Assembly: GCF_021726515.1 (NCBI RefSeq)
Contig: NZ_JAKKCJ010000006.1
Coordinates: 107,387 to 171,386, forward strand
Source: Vibrio sp. CK2-1
GTDB lineage: Bacteria; Pseudomonadota; Gammaproteobacteria; Enterobacterales; Vibrionaceae
DNA: 64,000 bases
Reading direction: 5' to 3'
Shown: one piece after another, positions 9,642-19,121 of the stretch
Layout of the letters: each line of letters starts with the position of its first letter
Numbering within the stretch: position 1 is the first letter of the stretch
Made by a program: the position numbers and the translations under genes
Notes under the pieces: generated by a model
Told to the model about the DNA's origin: nothing
Database searches by the model: none
Seen by the model: only the letters and a program-made list of their open reading frames with translations

Positions 9642-10995
9642 TCCAACTGATCCAATACCTTGGTTAGTTTGGTCACCAAGCTTACAAGAAGTGATTGCCT
9701 CGGGTGAATTATCTAGCCGAGAGCAACTGGGTGAATTAGTCGATTACAGCATGCAACGTAGCGTGATCGCGCTGTTGCCAAGTAGTGATGTGTTAATTAC
9801 CCCGATTCAAATTCCATCGGGTGCTGGGCGTCAATTACACTCTATGTTGCCATTTTTAATGGAAGATGAGCTGACGCAAGATATTGAGCGCATGCATTTT
9901 AGTGTGATCAAAAAGCAAGGCGATCAGGCGATTGTTGCCACGGTTGAGCAGCAATATTTATCTGATTGGGTGGATGAGTTTAAATCGCATGGCATTGAGC
10001 TGAAAAAAGTGCTGCCAGATTGCCTAGCTTTGCCATTAAAAGATAACTACATCAGCGCAATGCACATAAATAACCAATGGCTAATGCGCAAAAGTGATGT
10101 GAAAGGTGCGGCGGTTGATGATGATTGGCTAGATGTGTTTTTAGCGTCAGGCTGGCTCGATCCCGATGGTGATGCGTTAAGTTTTGAAAGCTTGCTGCAA
10201 GATAATGAGCAGTCTGAGGATGAAGCGCAAGATAGCGATGCTGCCGACAGTACGATGTTATCGAGCGAAGAAATTGTTGCCGAAGCACAGTCGAGCGTTG
10301 ATGCTTTAGAGCATGTTCATGCTACCGGTGAACACTTCACTATTTATAGCTATAGCGAACTACCTGAACAACATGCCGAATTACCGGGCCGCTGGATTTC
10401 TGCGCCGCAAGAGATGGCAATGTTGACCTTAGCGCAGGGAGCGATTGAATCACAAGCCAACTTATTAACTGGGCCATTTAAAGCGCAATCATCGTGGCTT
10501 AAACATTTACGAGTGTGGCGTAAGGTGGCGATTGCGGCGAGTATTCTATTGGTATTACTACTAGTACAACAAACAGTGCAAGTACAACAAATAGAAGCGC
10601 AAACTCAAGCTTATCGATCGGAGAGTGAACGGATTTTTCGTAGCGTATTTCCTGATCGACAACGTATTCCAACCGTCAGCTATTTAAAGCGTTTAATGCA
10701 AGATGAAGAAAATGTTTTATCGGGCTCTGGAGGCGGTGGTGTTTCTATGCTGGGTTGGATGGCCAAGTTGCCGCCAGCATTACAGACCGTTAAATCGGTC
10801 ACGGTACAAAGCGTGCAATTTGATGGCACTCGTCAAGAAATTCGCTTAAATGCCCAAAGTGATGATTTCCAATCTTTTGAGCGCTTGCGAGTAGAGTTGG
10901 CTAAACAGTTTGATGTTAGCCAAGGTCAGTTAAATAAAAATGGCGATCTAGTGCAGGGCAGCTATGTGATTAAAAATAAAGGGAGTGGCTCATGA
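9607..10995 (+). CDS. gspL: Type II secretion system protein GspL (EpsL)
   Basis: Inner-membrane protein that recruits the GspE ATPase to the membrane, 462 residues. An N-terminal actin-like cytoplasmic domain is followed by a single membrane span at about residues 306-323 (VAIAASILLVLLLVQQ) and a periplasmic ferredoxin-like domain. An acidic, probably disordered stretch lies near residues 195-240. The GTG start lies inside gspK, preceded by GGAGGGATCA, and the 3' end overlaps gspM by 4 bases. Confidence 0.95.
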   Translation: MNEFLTIKLSSNPTDPIPWLVWSPSLQEVIASGELSSREQLGELVDYSMQRSVIALLPSSDVLITPIQIPSGAGRQLHSMLPFLMEDELTQDIERMHFSVIKKQGDQAIVATVEQQYLSDWVDEFKSHGIELKKVLPDCLALPLKDNYISAMHINNQWLMRKSDVKGAAVDDDWLDVFLASGWLDPDGDALSFESLLQDNEQSEDEAQDSDAADSTMLSSEEIVAEAQSSVDALEHVHATGEHFTIYSYSELPEQHAELPGRWISAPQEMAMLTLAQGAIESQANLLTGPFKAQSSWLKHLRVWRKVAIAASILLVLLLVQQTVQVQQIEAQTQAYRSESERIFRSVFPDRQRIPTVSYLKRLMQDEENVLSGSGGGGVSMLGWMAKLPPALQTVKSVTVQSVQFDGTRQEIRLNAQSDDFQSFERLRVELAKQFDVSQGQLNKNGDLVQGSYVIKNKGSGS

Positions 10996-11501
10996 ATGAC
11001 AAGTTAACCGCTCTTATGGCTCCAGTACTTCGCTGGTGGCACAGTATTTCTGCTAGGGAACAACGACTCGTATTAATCTGTGGCGGATTATTTGCAGCAG
11101 GTTTTCTGTATTGGGGGATCTTACAACCACTAAGCGCCCGTACAGAACAAGCGCAAATGCGTTTAAATAATGAAAAACAATTGTTGGGCTGGGTGACTCA
11201 ATCTGCTGATCATATTGTCACCTTACGCGCGCAAACTGGCACTAAAGGTGTACAGCGTAGTCAACCGTTAAACCAGGTAGTGTCATCGACCGCCACTCGT
11301 TTTAATATCGAGCTTATCCGCATGCAACCGCGTGATGATATGTTGCAAGTGTGGATTCAACCTGTGCCATTTAACACCTTAATTAATTGGTTAGCTCAAT
11401 TGCGCGATCAATATGGTCTGCAAGTGTTGTTCTTAGACATTAACCGTTCAGATAAAGCCGGTATGGTTGAAGTTAACCGCTTACAATTTCAGCGTGGTTA
11501 G
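10992..11501 (+). CDS. gspM: Type II secretion system protein GspM (EpsM)
   Basis: Small bitopic inner-membrane protein, 169 residues, with one span at about residues 25-43 (LVLICGGLFAAGFLYWGIL) and a periplasmic ferredoxin-like domain. It pairs with GspL in the assembly platform. The start overlaps the gspL stop (ATGA), so translation is probably coupled. Confidence 0.94.
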   Translation: MNDKLTALMAPVLRWWHSISAREQRLVLICGGLFAAGFLYWGILQPLSARTEQAQMRLNNEKQLLGWVTQSADHIVTLRAQTGTKGVQRSQPLNQVVSSTATRFNIELIRMQPRDDMLQVWIQPVPFNTLINWLAQLRDQYGLQVLFLDINRSDKAGMVEVNRLQFQRG

Positions 11502-11537
11502 CCGTTTTAGCGATACGTTTGTGAAAGGATTAGATTT

Positions 11538-12296
11538 GTGAAAAGTATGAAATGGTATCTGCTGGTTTTTGTCTTGATGCTGATTACAAGTTTAGTGGCA
11601 CATATTCCTGCATCTTGGGTGTACGCTCAATTACCTGCTCAACGCGGTGTAGAAGTGACGGGAATTAGTGGCACAATTTGGCAAGGACAAGTTCAGCAAC
11701 TTGAAGTGAACCGTCAATCATACGGCAGCCTTTCTTGGGATTTTCAAGCCAGTAAACTATTGACGGCTAAGCTGGAATATCAAATTCGCTTTGGCCGTGG
11801 CAGTAGTATGAAACTGGATGGAAAAGGTTTTGTTGGGGTTGGTTTTTCTGGTGTGTATGCTAATAATGTTTTAGCGTCATTGCCGATACAGCAAGTACTG
11901 GCTTATGTGCCAACCCAAGTACCAGTTGAGTTAAAAGGTCGTTTAGAGCTATCACTGGCTTCATTAAAATATGCGCAACCATGGTGTGAAGAAGCCACAG
12001 GTAGTCTTGCTTGGACGGGCAGTGACATTATCTCACCGATTGGTCAATTAACGCCCGGACCGGTGATTGCAGACATCACTTGTCAGGCTCAAAATATTGA
12101 AGTGCTAGGTAAGCAGAATAATTCGCAAGTGATGAGTGAGTTTAAAGCAAGCTTAAATGATCAAGCTCGTTATGAGTCGTTGGCATGGTTTAAGCCGGGG
12201 GCTGAATTCCCATCATCAATGGCAGAGCAACTAAAGTGGCTAGGTGAGCCGAATGCACAAGGTCGCTACCAATTTAGTTTTGCTGGAAAACTATAG
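11538..12296 (+). CDS. gspN: Type II secretion system protein GspN (EpsN)
   Basis: Accessory T2SS protein found at the end of the operon in vibrios, 252 residues. A hydrophobic N-terminal segment (WYLLVFVLMLITSLVAHI) is followed by a beta-rich periplasmic part with the family pattern GVEVTGISGTIWQG. The GTG start has AAGGA about 8 bases ahead. It is not essential for secretion in all species. It closes the gspC-N operon. Confidence 0.93.
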   Translation: MKSMKWYLLVFVLMLITSLVAHIPASWVYAQLPAQRGVEVTGISGTIWQGQVQQLEVNRQSYGSLSWDFQASKLLTAKLEYQIRFGRGSSMKLDGKGFVGVGFSGVYANNVLASLPIQQVLAYVPTQVPVELKGRLELSLASLKYAQPWCEEATGSLAWTGSDIISPIGQLTPGPVIADITCQAQNIEVLGKQNNSQVMSEFKASLNDQARYESLAWFKPGAEFPSSMAEQLKWLGEPNAQGRYQFSFAGKL

Positions 12297-12331
12297 CGGT
12301 TAACCCAATAGAGCGGTAAAGGAGAGATGAA

Positions 12332-12898
12332 GTGACAAAGCATAAAAAGCCAGAGATCTTATCAAGTTCAGTGGTGGCACAATCTCGTTTATTTGCCATT
12401 GAATCCTTAGAGCTTCGTTTCTCAAATGGTGAAGAGCGTACCTACGAACGCATGAAGCCAAGTAACCGTGGTGGGGTAATGACTGTACCGGTTACCGAAC
12501 AAGGTGATTTATTGTTGATTCGTGAATATGCCGCCGGAACCGATCGTTATGAGCTAGGCTTTCCTAAAGGGTTAATCGATCCGGGAGAAACGCCAGAGCA
12601 AGCTGCCAATCGTGAATTAAAAGAAGAAATTGGCATGGGCGCAGAGAACTTTGTGCCACTTAAACAAGTCGTTTTAGCGCCATCCTATTTTTCTAGCCAA
12701 ATGACACTATTTCTCGCCACTGGCTTATATCCAGAACGTCTACAAGGTGATGAGCCGGAAGAGTTAGAAGTGATCCGTTGGCCGCTGCAACAAGCGGAAG
12801 AGTTGCTGACTCACATGGATTTTTGCGAAGCTCGCAGCATCACGGCTTTAATGCTGACACTACGAATACTCTCAAGTGATAAAAATAAGGAAGGCTAA
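12332..12898 (+). CDS. nudE: ADP compounds hydrolase NudE
   Basis: Nudix hydrolase acting on ADP-ribose, Ap3A and NADH-type substrates. The Nudix box is clear: G-x5-E-x7-REL-x-EE-x-G (from GLIDPGE through RELKEEIG). 188 residues is the normal length. It starts at a GTG with AAGGAGAG just ahead, 36 bp after gspN, and cysQ follows 2 bp after the stop. The pairing with cysQ, which also removes small nucleotide by-products, is common in gammaproteobacteria. Confidence 0.94.
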   Translation: MTKHKKPEILSSSVVAQSRLFAIESLELRFSNGEERTYERMKPSNRGGVMTVPVTEQGDLLLIREYAAGTDRYELGFPKGLIDPGETPEQAANRELKEEIGMGAENFVPLKQVVLAPSYFSSQMTLFLATGLYPERLQGDEPEELEVIRWPLQQAEELLTHMDFCEARSITALMLTLRILSSDKNKEG

Positions 12899-12900
12899 TC

Positions 12901-13728
12901 ATGGCGGCAACGCAAAGCGATCTCTCTCATCTTATTCCTCAAGTGATCAGCATTGCTCGTGAAGCCGGTCAGCGAATTTTAGAAATTTATCAAAATAAAG
13001 ACTATCAAGAATTCACTAAGGCTGATGACACGCCAGTCACGACTGCGGATTTAGCGGCCCATAAAATCATTATGCAACAGCTGGCTGAACTGACGCCAAA
13101 CATCCCGATTCTTTCTGAAGAAGATGCCGATATTAGCCTTAAAAAGCGTTCACAATGGGATCGTTATTGGTTGGTTGACCCGCTTGATGGTACTCAAGAG
13201 TTTATTGCTCGAAGTGGCGATTTCGCGACTGTGATTGCTCTGATTGAAAATAATCAGCCAGTGATGGGCGTAGTGTATGCACCCGTTTCAGGTGTAACTT
13301 ATTTTGCCTACCAAGGTAAAGGCGCGTGGAAGATCCCTGAAATGGATGACAGCCTACGTATTCATACCTTAAAGCACGAACAACCCGATCAGCCGATAGC
13401 TATTGCGATCAGCCGTCGTCAAAACATCAACCGTATTACTGAAAAGCTTTCTCCAGCACGTAACTATGAATTAGTGCCATTAGGCTCCGCCGCATTAAAA
13501 GCATGCTTGGTGGCAGAAGGGGCAGTAGATTGTTATATCCGCTTAGGACCAACCGGCGAGTGGGATACCGCAGCAACCCAATGTATCGTTGAAGAAGCCG
13601 GTGGCAGAATTCTCAGTACTCGCTTAGAGCCGTTGTCATACAACGAACGGGATACTTTAGAAAATCCGAACTTTATAGTGTTGGGGGATGAGAGTATTGG
13701 TTGGGATGAGATATTGAAGCAAGGATAA
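12901..13728 (+). CDS. cysQ: 3'(2'),5'-bisphosphate nucleotidase CysQ
   Basis: Removes the 3' phosphate from PAP/PAPS formed during sulfate assimilation, and belongs to the inositol monophosphatase superfamily. Metal-binding motifs are present: EED (about residues 78-80), DPLDGTQEF (about 98-106) and GEWDTAA (about 220-226). 275 residues is typical. It is probably co-transcribed with nudE. A dispersed repeat begins 14 bp downstream. Confidence 0.95.
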   Translation: MAATQSDLSHLIPQVISIAREAGQRILEIYQNKDYQEFTKADDTPVTTADLAAHKIIMQQLAELTPNIPILSEEDADISLKKRSQWDRYWLVDPLDGTQEFIARSGDFATVIALIENNQPVMGVVYAPVSGVTYFAYQGKGAWKIPEMDDSLRIHTLKHEQPDQPIAIAISRRQNINRITEKLSPARNYELVPLGSAALKACLVAEGAVDCYIRLGPTGEWDTAATQCIVEEAGGRILSTRLEPLSYNERDTLENPNFIVLGDESIGWDEILKQG

Positions 13729-13741
13729 AAAACAAAGACGT

Positions 13742-13860
13742 GGCTCGTTTATCGGGCACTTCGTTGCTCGTGTTTCGGAAAAGATAAAAGCTTAGTTGCG
13801 AGATCCGAGAGCGCTTTGCTTCGAGTTACGAGAAGCAAAGCGCCCTAGAAACGATATTCG
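13742..13860 (+). repeat. Dispersed intergenic element between cysQ and nfuA
   Basis: Left arm CTCGTTTATCGGGCACTTCG and right arm AGAAGCAAAGCGCCCTAGAA are imperfect inverted repeats around an AAAAGATAAAAGC centre. The element fills the gap between two convergent genes almost completely. Confidence 0.85.
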
Positions 13861-13862
13861 TC

Positions 13863-14450
13863 TTACATATACGAATGATCACCCGCTTGGTGTTCTGTTG
13901 AATCTCGTACTGCTGTTAACTCACCAGCGAATTGATCGACTAATTGCTTCTCGATGCCTTCTTTTAGCGTGACATCTACCATTGAACAGCCGTTACAACC
14001 ACCACCAAATTGAACTAGTGCAACACCATCATCAGAAATGCTGATTAGGCTAACATGGCCGCCGTGGCTTGCCAGTTGTGGGTTCACTTGAGTTTGAATA
14101 GCATACTCAACGCGAGCCATCAGTGGGGCATCGTCATCCAGTTTGCGCATTTTCGCGTTTGGTGCTTTTAGCGTTAACTGTGAACCCATTTTATCAGTTA
14201 CAAAGTCAATCTCTGCTTCTTCTAAAAATGGTAGGCTCAGTTCGTCAACGTAAGCGTTGAAGCCTTTGAATTCAAAGATAGTATCCGATGCTTCAACCGA
14301 CTCAGGTGGACAGTAAGATACGCCACACTCTGCGTTAGGTGTACCAGGGTTTACGACAAAAACTCGAATATGAGTTTCGTTCGTTTGTTGTTCTAGTAGT
14401 TTTGCAAAATGCTCTTGAGCATTCTCTGTAATAGTAATTGTATCTGACAC
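13863..14450 (-). CDS. nfuA: Fe-S biogenesis protein NfuA
   Basis: Scaffold/carrier that delivers [4Fe-4S] clusters to target proteins. The 195-residue protein has an N-terminal degenerate A-type domain ([19 protein letters not shown]) and a C-terminal Nfu domain with the cluster-binding CxxC motif ([11 protein letters not shown], about residues 146-156). It lies next to comF and bioH, as in many enterobacteria and vibrios. Confidence 0.96.
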   Translation of the reverse strand: MSDTITITENAQEHFAKLLEQQTNETHIRVFVVNPGTPNAECGVSYCPPESVEASDTIFEFKGFNAYVDELSLPFLEEAEIDFVTDKMGSQLTLKAPNAKMRKLDDDAPLMARVEYAIQTQVNPQLASHGGHVSLISISDDGVALVQFGGGCNGCSMVDVTLKEGIEKQLVDQFAGELTAVRDSTEHQAGDHSYM

Positions 14451-14565
14451 GACTAATACCTGACTATTTTAGTGGGCTTTTCGGTTATTTTACTCCTCTT
14501 ACCGTATGGATCAAACCTATTTACCGATAATTTCAACAAACTTGATCTGGCTAGAGAAAGCTTAA

Positions 14566-15294
14566 TTAATTCGGTGTGGGTGTTCGAGATAAACAATACA
14601 CATCAATCCGCTTCACGCCTGCTTTTCTCAGTAATGCACATAACGGTTCTAAAGTACTTCCTGTTGTGACCACATCATCAACTAGTGCTACATGTTGAGT
14701 GAGAGGCTTATTCCTTAGTTGAAAAGCGCGTTTGGTATTACGCCGCCGTTCGATTTTCGTCAGACCTTTTTGCTGTGGCGTGGCTTTAATTCGACGAAAA
14801 ACTCCATGGTTTACTTGGCAATTGAGCTGATCGCTTTGCCAATGGTTGGCGAGTTGTTGTGCTATTTCAGCGCTTTGATTAAACCCTCGTGACCACTGCC
14901 GGCGCCAATGTAGTGGTACGGGAATTAATTCATGACAAGGTTCGGTGATCATAGGCGCAAGTAACAAGGCAAGATCGCTGGCTAACCAGAATTGACGACG
15001 ATATTTTAACTTTTGAATGTAAGCTTTTAATGGCGCTTGATAATCGTTAATGCAATATAAGCGATCCCATTTGGGCGGTTGCGCCAAGCATTGACCACAT
15101 TGTTGTACCCGAGTAACGGTTTTCAGGCCGCAACGTTGACAGCGAGGAGTGGTATCGATAAAACGTTCAACACAATGTTGGCACCACAGGTTATGTAATG
15201 GATGTGCATCTTGTGGTGTGATGGTTAAGCGACATAAATGACATTGGCGAGGTAATCCGCGTTTTATGCGTTTGAGTAATTTCATTGGCGTCAT
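14566..15294 (-). CDS. ComF family protein (phosphoribosyltransferase-like, GntX type)
   Basis: Has an N-terminal cysteine-rich zinc-finger-like region (CHLC ... CQHC ... CQRC ... CGQC) and a C-terminal phosphoribosyltransferase fold with the PRPP-binding loop VALVDDVVTTGST. Homologues are linked to DNA uptake (ComF) in naturally competent bacteria including vibrios. The frame stays open to a GTG at 15351. I place the start at ATG 15294 (MTPMKLLKR), with ATG 15285 equally possible, because the zinc motif follows at the usual distance. It is divergent from bioH. Confidence 0.85.
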   Translation of the reverse strand: MTPMKLLKRIKRGLPRQCHLCRLTITPQDAHPLHNLWCQHCVERFIDTTPRCQRCGLKTVTRVQQCGQCLAQPPKWDRLYCINDYQAPLKAYIQKLKYRRQFWLASDLALLLAPMITEPCHELIPVPLHWRRQWSRGFNQSAEIAQQLANHWQSDQLNCQVNHGVFRRIKATPQQKGLTKIERRRNTKRAFQLRNKPLTQHVALVDDVVTTGSTLEPLCALLRKAGVKRIDVYCLSRTPTPN

Positions 15295-15385
15295 TTTATT
15301 TAAGTTAAAAATGAAAAAGTGAATCAATGATGTCATCATCAACCAGAACACTATCGACTAGGTATGAAATTAGTAGGAAAAGGCA

Positions 15386-16150
15386 ATGACACAACTGCAT
15401 TGGCAATCGCAAGGTGAAGGACAAGATATCGTTCTTATTCATGGATGGGGAATGAATGGCGCGGTATGGCAACAAACGATAGATGCGTTATCGGTACAAT
15501 TTCGTGTGCATAGCGTTGATTTACCCGGTTATGGATTAAGCCATCAAGCAAGCGCTGACGATCTTGATGATATTTGCCGCCAAGTATTAGCTCAAGCGCC
15601 GAAAACCGCAGTCTACCTTGGTTGGTCTCTTGGTGGTTTGGTCGCAACCAATATCGCACTAAAGCATCCTGAGCGAGTCGATAAATTGATCACGCTGGCT
15701 AGTTCACCTAAGTTTGCCGCCGAAAAAGGTTGGCGCGGTATTATGCCGAAAGTGCTGACTGATTTTACCGAACAACTGACCAATAACTTTAAGCTGACCA
15801 TCGAAGGCTTTATGACCTTGCAAGCTTTAGGTAGTCCATCGGCAAGACAAGATGTTAAAGCGATTAAAAAACAGGTATTTTCACGTCCAATGCCCAGCCC
15901 TGAAGCACTGGCTATTGGGTTAGATATTTTGGCGAGTGTCGATTTACGTCCCGCACTATCGGATATTCAAGTGCCAATGTTGCGCTTATATGGTCGCCTA
16001 GATGGACTCGTACCCAAGAAAGTAGCGGATTTAGTGACTGAATACGCACCGAATAGTGACTGTTATATTTTTCAGTCGTCGTCTCATGCGCCATTTATGA
16101 CTGAACATGAGTTGTTTTGTGAGAAGGTGGTGGAGTTTGTTTGCGCATAG
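15386..16150 (+). CDS. bioH: Pimeloyl-ACP methyl ester carboxylesterase BioH
   Basis: Alpha/beta hydrolase that frees pimeloyl-ACP from its methyl ester in biotin synthesis. The nucleophile elbow GWSLGG is at about residues 78-83, the acid is in LYGRLDGLV, and the catalytic His is in SSSHAPFM near the C-terminus. 254 residues is typical. A good ribosome binding site (TAGGAAAAGG) precedes the ATG. Confidence 0.94.
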   Translation: MTQLHWQSQGEGQDIVLIHGWGMNGAVWQQTIDALSVQFRVHSVDLPGYGLSHQASADDLDDICRQVLAQAPKTAVYLGWSLGGLVATNIALKHPERVDKLITLASSPKFAAEKGWRGIMPKVLTDFTEQLTNNFKLTIEGFMTLQALGSPSARQDVKAIKKQVFSRPMPSPEALAIGLDILASVDLRPALSDIQVPMLRLYGRLDGLVPKKVADLVTEYAPNSDCYIFQSSSHAPFMTEHELFCEKVVEFVCA

Positions 16151-16160
16151 AGCGTAAAAG

Positions 16161-16252
16161 AGTTTCGTTGCTCGTGGCTAGGGCGCTCCGCTTCTCGTGA
16201 CTTGAAAAAGAAACGAGATTCGAATGCTTTTTCCTAGAAACTAGGGACTAGA
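16161..16252 (+). repeat. Dispersed intergenic element between bioH and glpR
   Basis: Holds TAGGGCGCTCCGCTTCTCGT and CTCGT words on the left, AAACGAGATTCG on the right, then CCTAGAAACTAGGGACTAG. The last word is related to the 7-bp unit GTTCCTA amplified at 33017-33093. It fills the gap between convergent genes. Confidence 0.75.
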
Positions 16253-16273
16253 AATCAGCAACCTCAAACTTTA

Positions 16274-17041
16274 TCACCCTCTTAAAACCTCAATCTTAAT
16301 ATCTAAATCTTTAATCAAAGACGTAATTTCTTTTGGTGGATTTTGGTTGGTGACGATCAAATCGATATCTTCAATTTTACCTAAATTCACCATTGCATTA
16401 CGGCCAAATTTAGAATGATCGATTGGCAGGAATACCGCGCGGCTGTTTTCGATAATCGCGCGCTTTACTCGCACTTCGTGGTAGTCAAAATCGAGTAGTG
16501 AACCATCAAAGTCGACGCCACTAATACCTAGAATACCGAAATCTAGGCGAAATTGAGAAATGAAATCCAGCGTGGCTTCACCAGTTACACCGCCATCTTT
16601 ATTGCGTACTTCCCCACCGGCTAAGATGACTTTGAAGTCTGGCTTGCTCATCAAAATAATTGCGGCATTAATATTATTGGTGACGATGCGTAGCTGCTGG
16701 TGGCTTTCAAGTAAGGCTTTCGCGACGGCTTCTGGCGTGGTGCCAATATCGATGAATAGAGTAGAGCCATCAGGGATGTGTTTGACTAGTGCGCGAGCGA
16801 TGTTGTTTTTTTCATTTTGATTCATCACTTTACGATCACTATAAGGTGAGTTTTCCGCGCTGTTGGTCATGGTCGCGCCGCCATGATTACGACGAATTTT
16901 GTTGGCATCCGCTAATTCATTCAGATCGCGGCGAATGGTTTGAGGGCTAACATCAAACATTTCTACTAAATCATCAGTACTGACATAGCCTTGAGCTTTA
17001 ACTAGTTCGATGATTTTTTTATGCCTTTCACTCGCTTTCAC
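16274..17041 (-). CDS. glpR: Glycerol-3-phosphate regulon repressor GlpR
   Basis: DeoR-family repressor, 255 residues. The N-terminal helix-turn-helix (VSTDDLVEMFDVSPQTIRRDLNEL, about residues 19-42) is followed by a sugar-phosphate-sensing domain (IFIDIGTTPEAVA-like, LDFGILGISGVD). It should bind the GlpR-like sites in the glpD/glpF gap and be released by glycerol-3-phosphate. It lies directly downstream of glpD on the same strand. Confidence 0.94.
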   Translation of the reverse strand: MKASERHKKIIELVKAQGYVSTDDLVEMFDVSPQTIRRDLNELADANKIRRNHGGATMTNSAENSPYSDRKVMNQNEKNNIARALVKHIPDGSTLFIDIGTTPEAVAKALLESHQQLRIVTNNINAAIILMSKPDFKVILAGGEVRNKDGGVTGEATLDFISQFRLDFGILGISGVDFDGSLLDFDYHEVRVKRAIIENSRAVFLPIDHSKFGRNAMVNLGKIEDIDLIVTNQNPPKEITSLIKDLDIKIEVLRG

Positions 17042-17157
17042 GCTGCTTTTCCTTTAACTCTTGTCATTAAGATATGAAAAACTAGTTTACGTGATTCGCG
17101 CAATGAAAGGCAATTTATCCGCTTGAATACACTCAAGTAATGTTCAAAATGTTATAA

Positions 17158-18717
17158 TTATCCCACCTTTTGTGCGCAATCGAGCTTTTTGTCATGCGTT
17201 TCATGAGACGTATGCGGTTGAGTTTTTTGTTCAATGTAGTCATTGACTAACGCTTGCTCAACTTGAGATAGCACCACACCCAACTTAGTTCGACGCCATA
17301 AAATATCTTCAGCGGTATAGGCATATTCATGCTCAAGTAAATAATCAACTTCACATTGGTAAACCCCTTGGCCAAAGTGTTGCCCCATTTCCGATTCCGA
17401 CGTAATACCTTTCAGCATTTCTCGGGCTTGCACACCATATTGATGGCAGTAGCGGCGTAGTGTTTTATCCTTCATCCAAGGGCATTGCTGACGCAGTTTC
17501 ATGGTAAGCAAGTTCTCATCATAACCTTGACCGCCTGGTAACACCGACTCTGCTGTCCAGCTATCGCCCATTTGTGGGAAGAAAGGAGACAGTTGTTTCA
17601 TCGCTGATTCTGCCAGTTTGCGATAAGTGGTTAGCTTGCCGCCAAAAATTGACAGTAGTGGCGCTTCTTCACCTTCTTGTTCAAGAGACAAGGTGTAATC
17701 ACGAGTGATGGCTTGCGGTGAATCCGATTCATCATCGCATAATGGACGAACGCCGCTGTAAGTAGAAACCACATCCTCTGGCGATATTTGATGAATAAAG
17801 TGTTTATTGACCACATCGATTAAGTAGTTAATTTCTTGCTCATCAATCGCCACTTGGCGTGGATCGCCTTTATATTCGACATCGGTAGTGCCAATTAATG
17901 AGTAGTCTTCAAGGTAAGGGATTACAAACACAATGCGCTGATCATCGTTTTGCAGAATGTAGGCTTGAGGTTCATTGTGGATCTTCGGCACGATAATGTG
18001 TGATCCTTTGATCAAGCGAATTCCGTAAGGCGATTGAGCATCCATATTATCGGTAATGAAGCTTCGAACCCAAGGGCCTGTGGCATTCACCAAGGCGTGA
18101 GATTGACGCGTAAAACGAGTGTTAGTTCGCTTATTCAGCAAGGTGACATGCCATAAATCGCCTACTCGCTCGGCTTTTTCGACATGGCAATAGTTCTTAA
18201 TTTCTGCACCATGTTGCTCGGCTTGTTGAATGTTGAGTAGCACTAAACGCGCATCATCAACCCAGCAATCTGAGTACTCAAAGCCTTTAACCATTTCTTC
18301 TTTTAAAACATTGGTCGAGCGAAAATCAACGCCATGACTACCTTTTAAGGTTGTGCGTTTACCTAGGTGATCGTAGAGAAATAGACCCGCACGAATCATC
18401 CAAGCTGGGCGTAAAAATGGGCGATGTGGCAAACGGAAACGCATCGGCTTGGCGATATGTGGTGCTTTTTTCAGTAATACTTCACGTTCTGCAAGTGATT
18501 CAGATACCAAACGAAACTCATAATGCTCTAGGTAGCGTAAGCCGCCATGGATTAATTTCGAACTGGCAGATGAAGTAGCAGAAGCAAAGTCACTCGACTC
18601 ATAAAGACCGACTTTTAAGTTTCTACCTGCCGCATCAGCAGCGATTCCTGCGCCGTTGATCCCACCACCGACAACAATGATATCTAACACTGTATTTACA
18701 TTTTCTGGCTTGTTCAT
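17158..18717 (-). CDS. glpD: Aerobic glycerol-3-phosphate dehydrogenase GlpD
   Basis: FAD enzyme of the inner membrane that oxidises glycerol-3-phosphate to dihydroxyacetone phosphate and feeds electrons to quinone. The N-terminal dinucleotide-binding motif VVGGGINGAG lies at about residues 15-24, followed by the family block SSKLIHGGLRYLEHYEFRLV. 519 residues is slightly longer than usual at the C-terminus. It is divergent from glpFK, with operators in between. Confidence 0.96.
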   Translation of the reverse strand: MNKPENVNTVLDIIVVGGGINGAGIAADAAGRNLKVGLYESSDFASATSSASSKLIHGGLRYLEHYEFRLVSESLAEREVLLKKAPHIAKPMRFRLPHRPFLRPAWMIRAGLFLYDHLGKRTTLKGSHGVDFRSTNVLKEEMVKGFEYSDCWVDDARLVLLNIQQAEQHGAEIKNYCHVEKAERVGDLWHVTLLNKRTNTRFTRQSHALVNATGPWVRSFITDNMDAQSPYGIRLIKGSHIIVPKIHNEPQAYILQNDDQRIVFVIPYLEDYSLIGTTDVEYKGDPRQVAIDEQEINYLIDVVNKHFIHQISPEDVVSTYSGVRPLCDDESDSPQAITRDYTLSLEQEGEEAPLLSIFGGKLTTYRKLAESAMKQLSPFFPQMGDSWTAESVLPGGQGYDENLLTMKLRQQCPWMKDKTLRRYCHQYGVQAREMLKGITSESEMGQHFGQGVYQCEVDYLLEHEYAYTAEDILWRRTKLGVVLSQVEQALVNDYIEQKTQPHTSHETHDKKLDCAQKVG

Positions 18718-19121
18718 CTTAACCTCTGTTCGAATTTAGCGATTAAATGTTCGTTCGAGCATTTGTGTTTAATCTACCGAAAATAAAATTTCTGTCCAGA
18801 GCTATTTTTAGATTTTTTGCAGTAACCCTAGGTGTTGCTTGGCTTATCTGTTTGTATTTTATTGATTTTGTATGATTTATCGTAGGCGATTTCTTTACTT
18901 TTTATTATTTGTTATTGATATGTTGTTGATTTTCATTATTGATTTTTGAAATCTATCGCCGTTCGTTTGTGTTCGAATAATTAAAAGTATGAGCGTACGC
19001 ACATTTATGGTGATTGTTTGTTTACATAAATGAAACATATTGTAGGTTTAGCAGCGAATTCTTCCAATAACTAGGGTCAATTGGCTCTAACACTACTAAA
19101 AAATAAGAATGGGTCGTCAGT
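18718..19121. promoter_or_regulatory. glpD/glpF divergent control region with GlpR-like operators
   Basis: A near-palindromic 20-mer at 18745-18764, AAATGTTCGTTCGAGCATTT, matches the known GlpR operator pattern (WATKTTCGWT-AWCGAAMATW) and sits about 28 bp ahead of glpD. A second palindromic block, ATGAGCGTACGCACAT at 18989-19004 with a perfect GCGTACGC centre, lies about 118 bp ahead of glpF. Half-sites (TGTTCGAA) occur at 18727-18734 and 18970-18977. The operator assignment is inference from similarity and from the presence of glpR next door. Confidence 0.6.
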
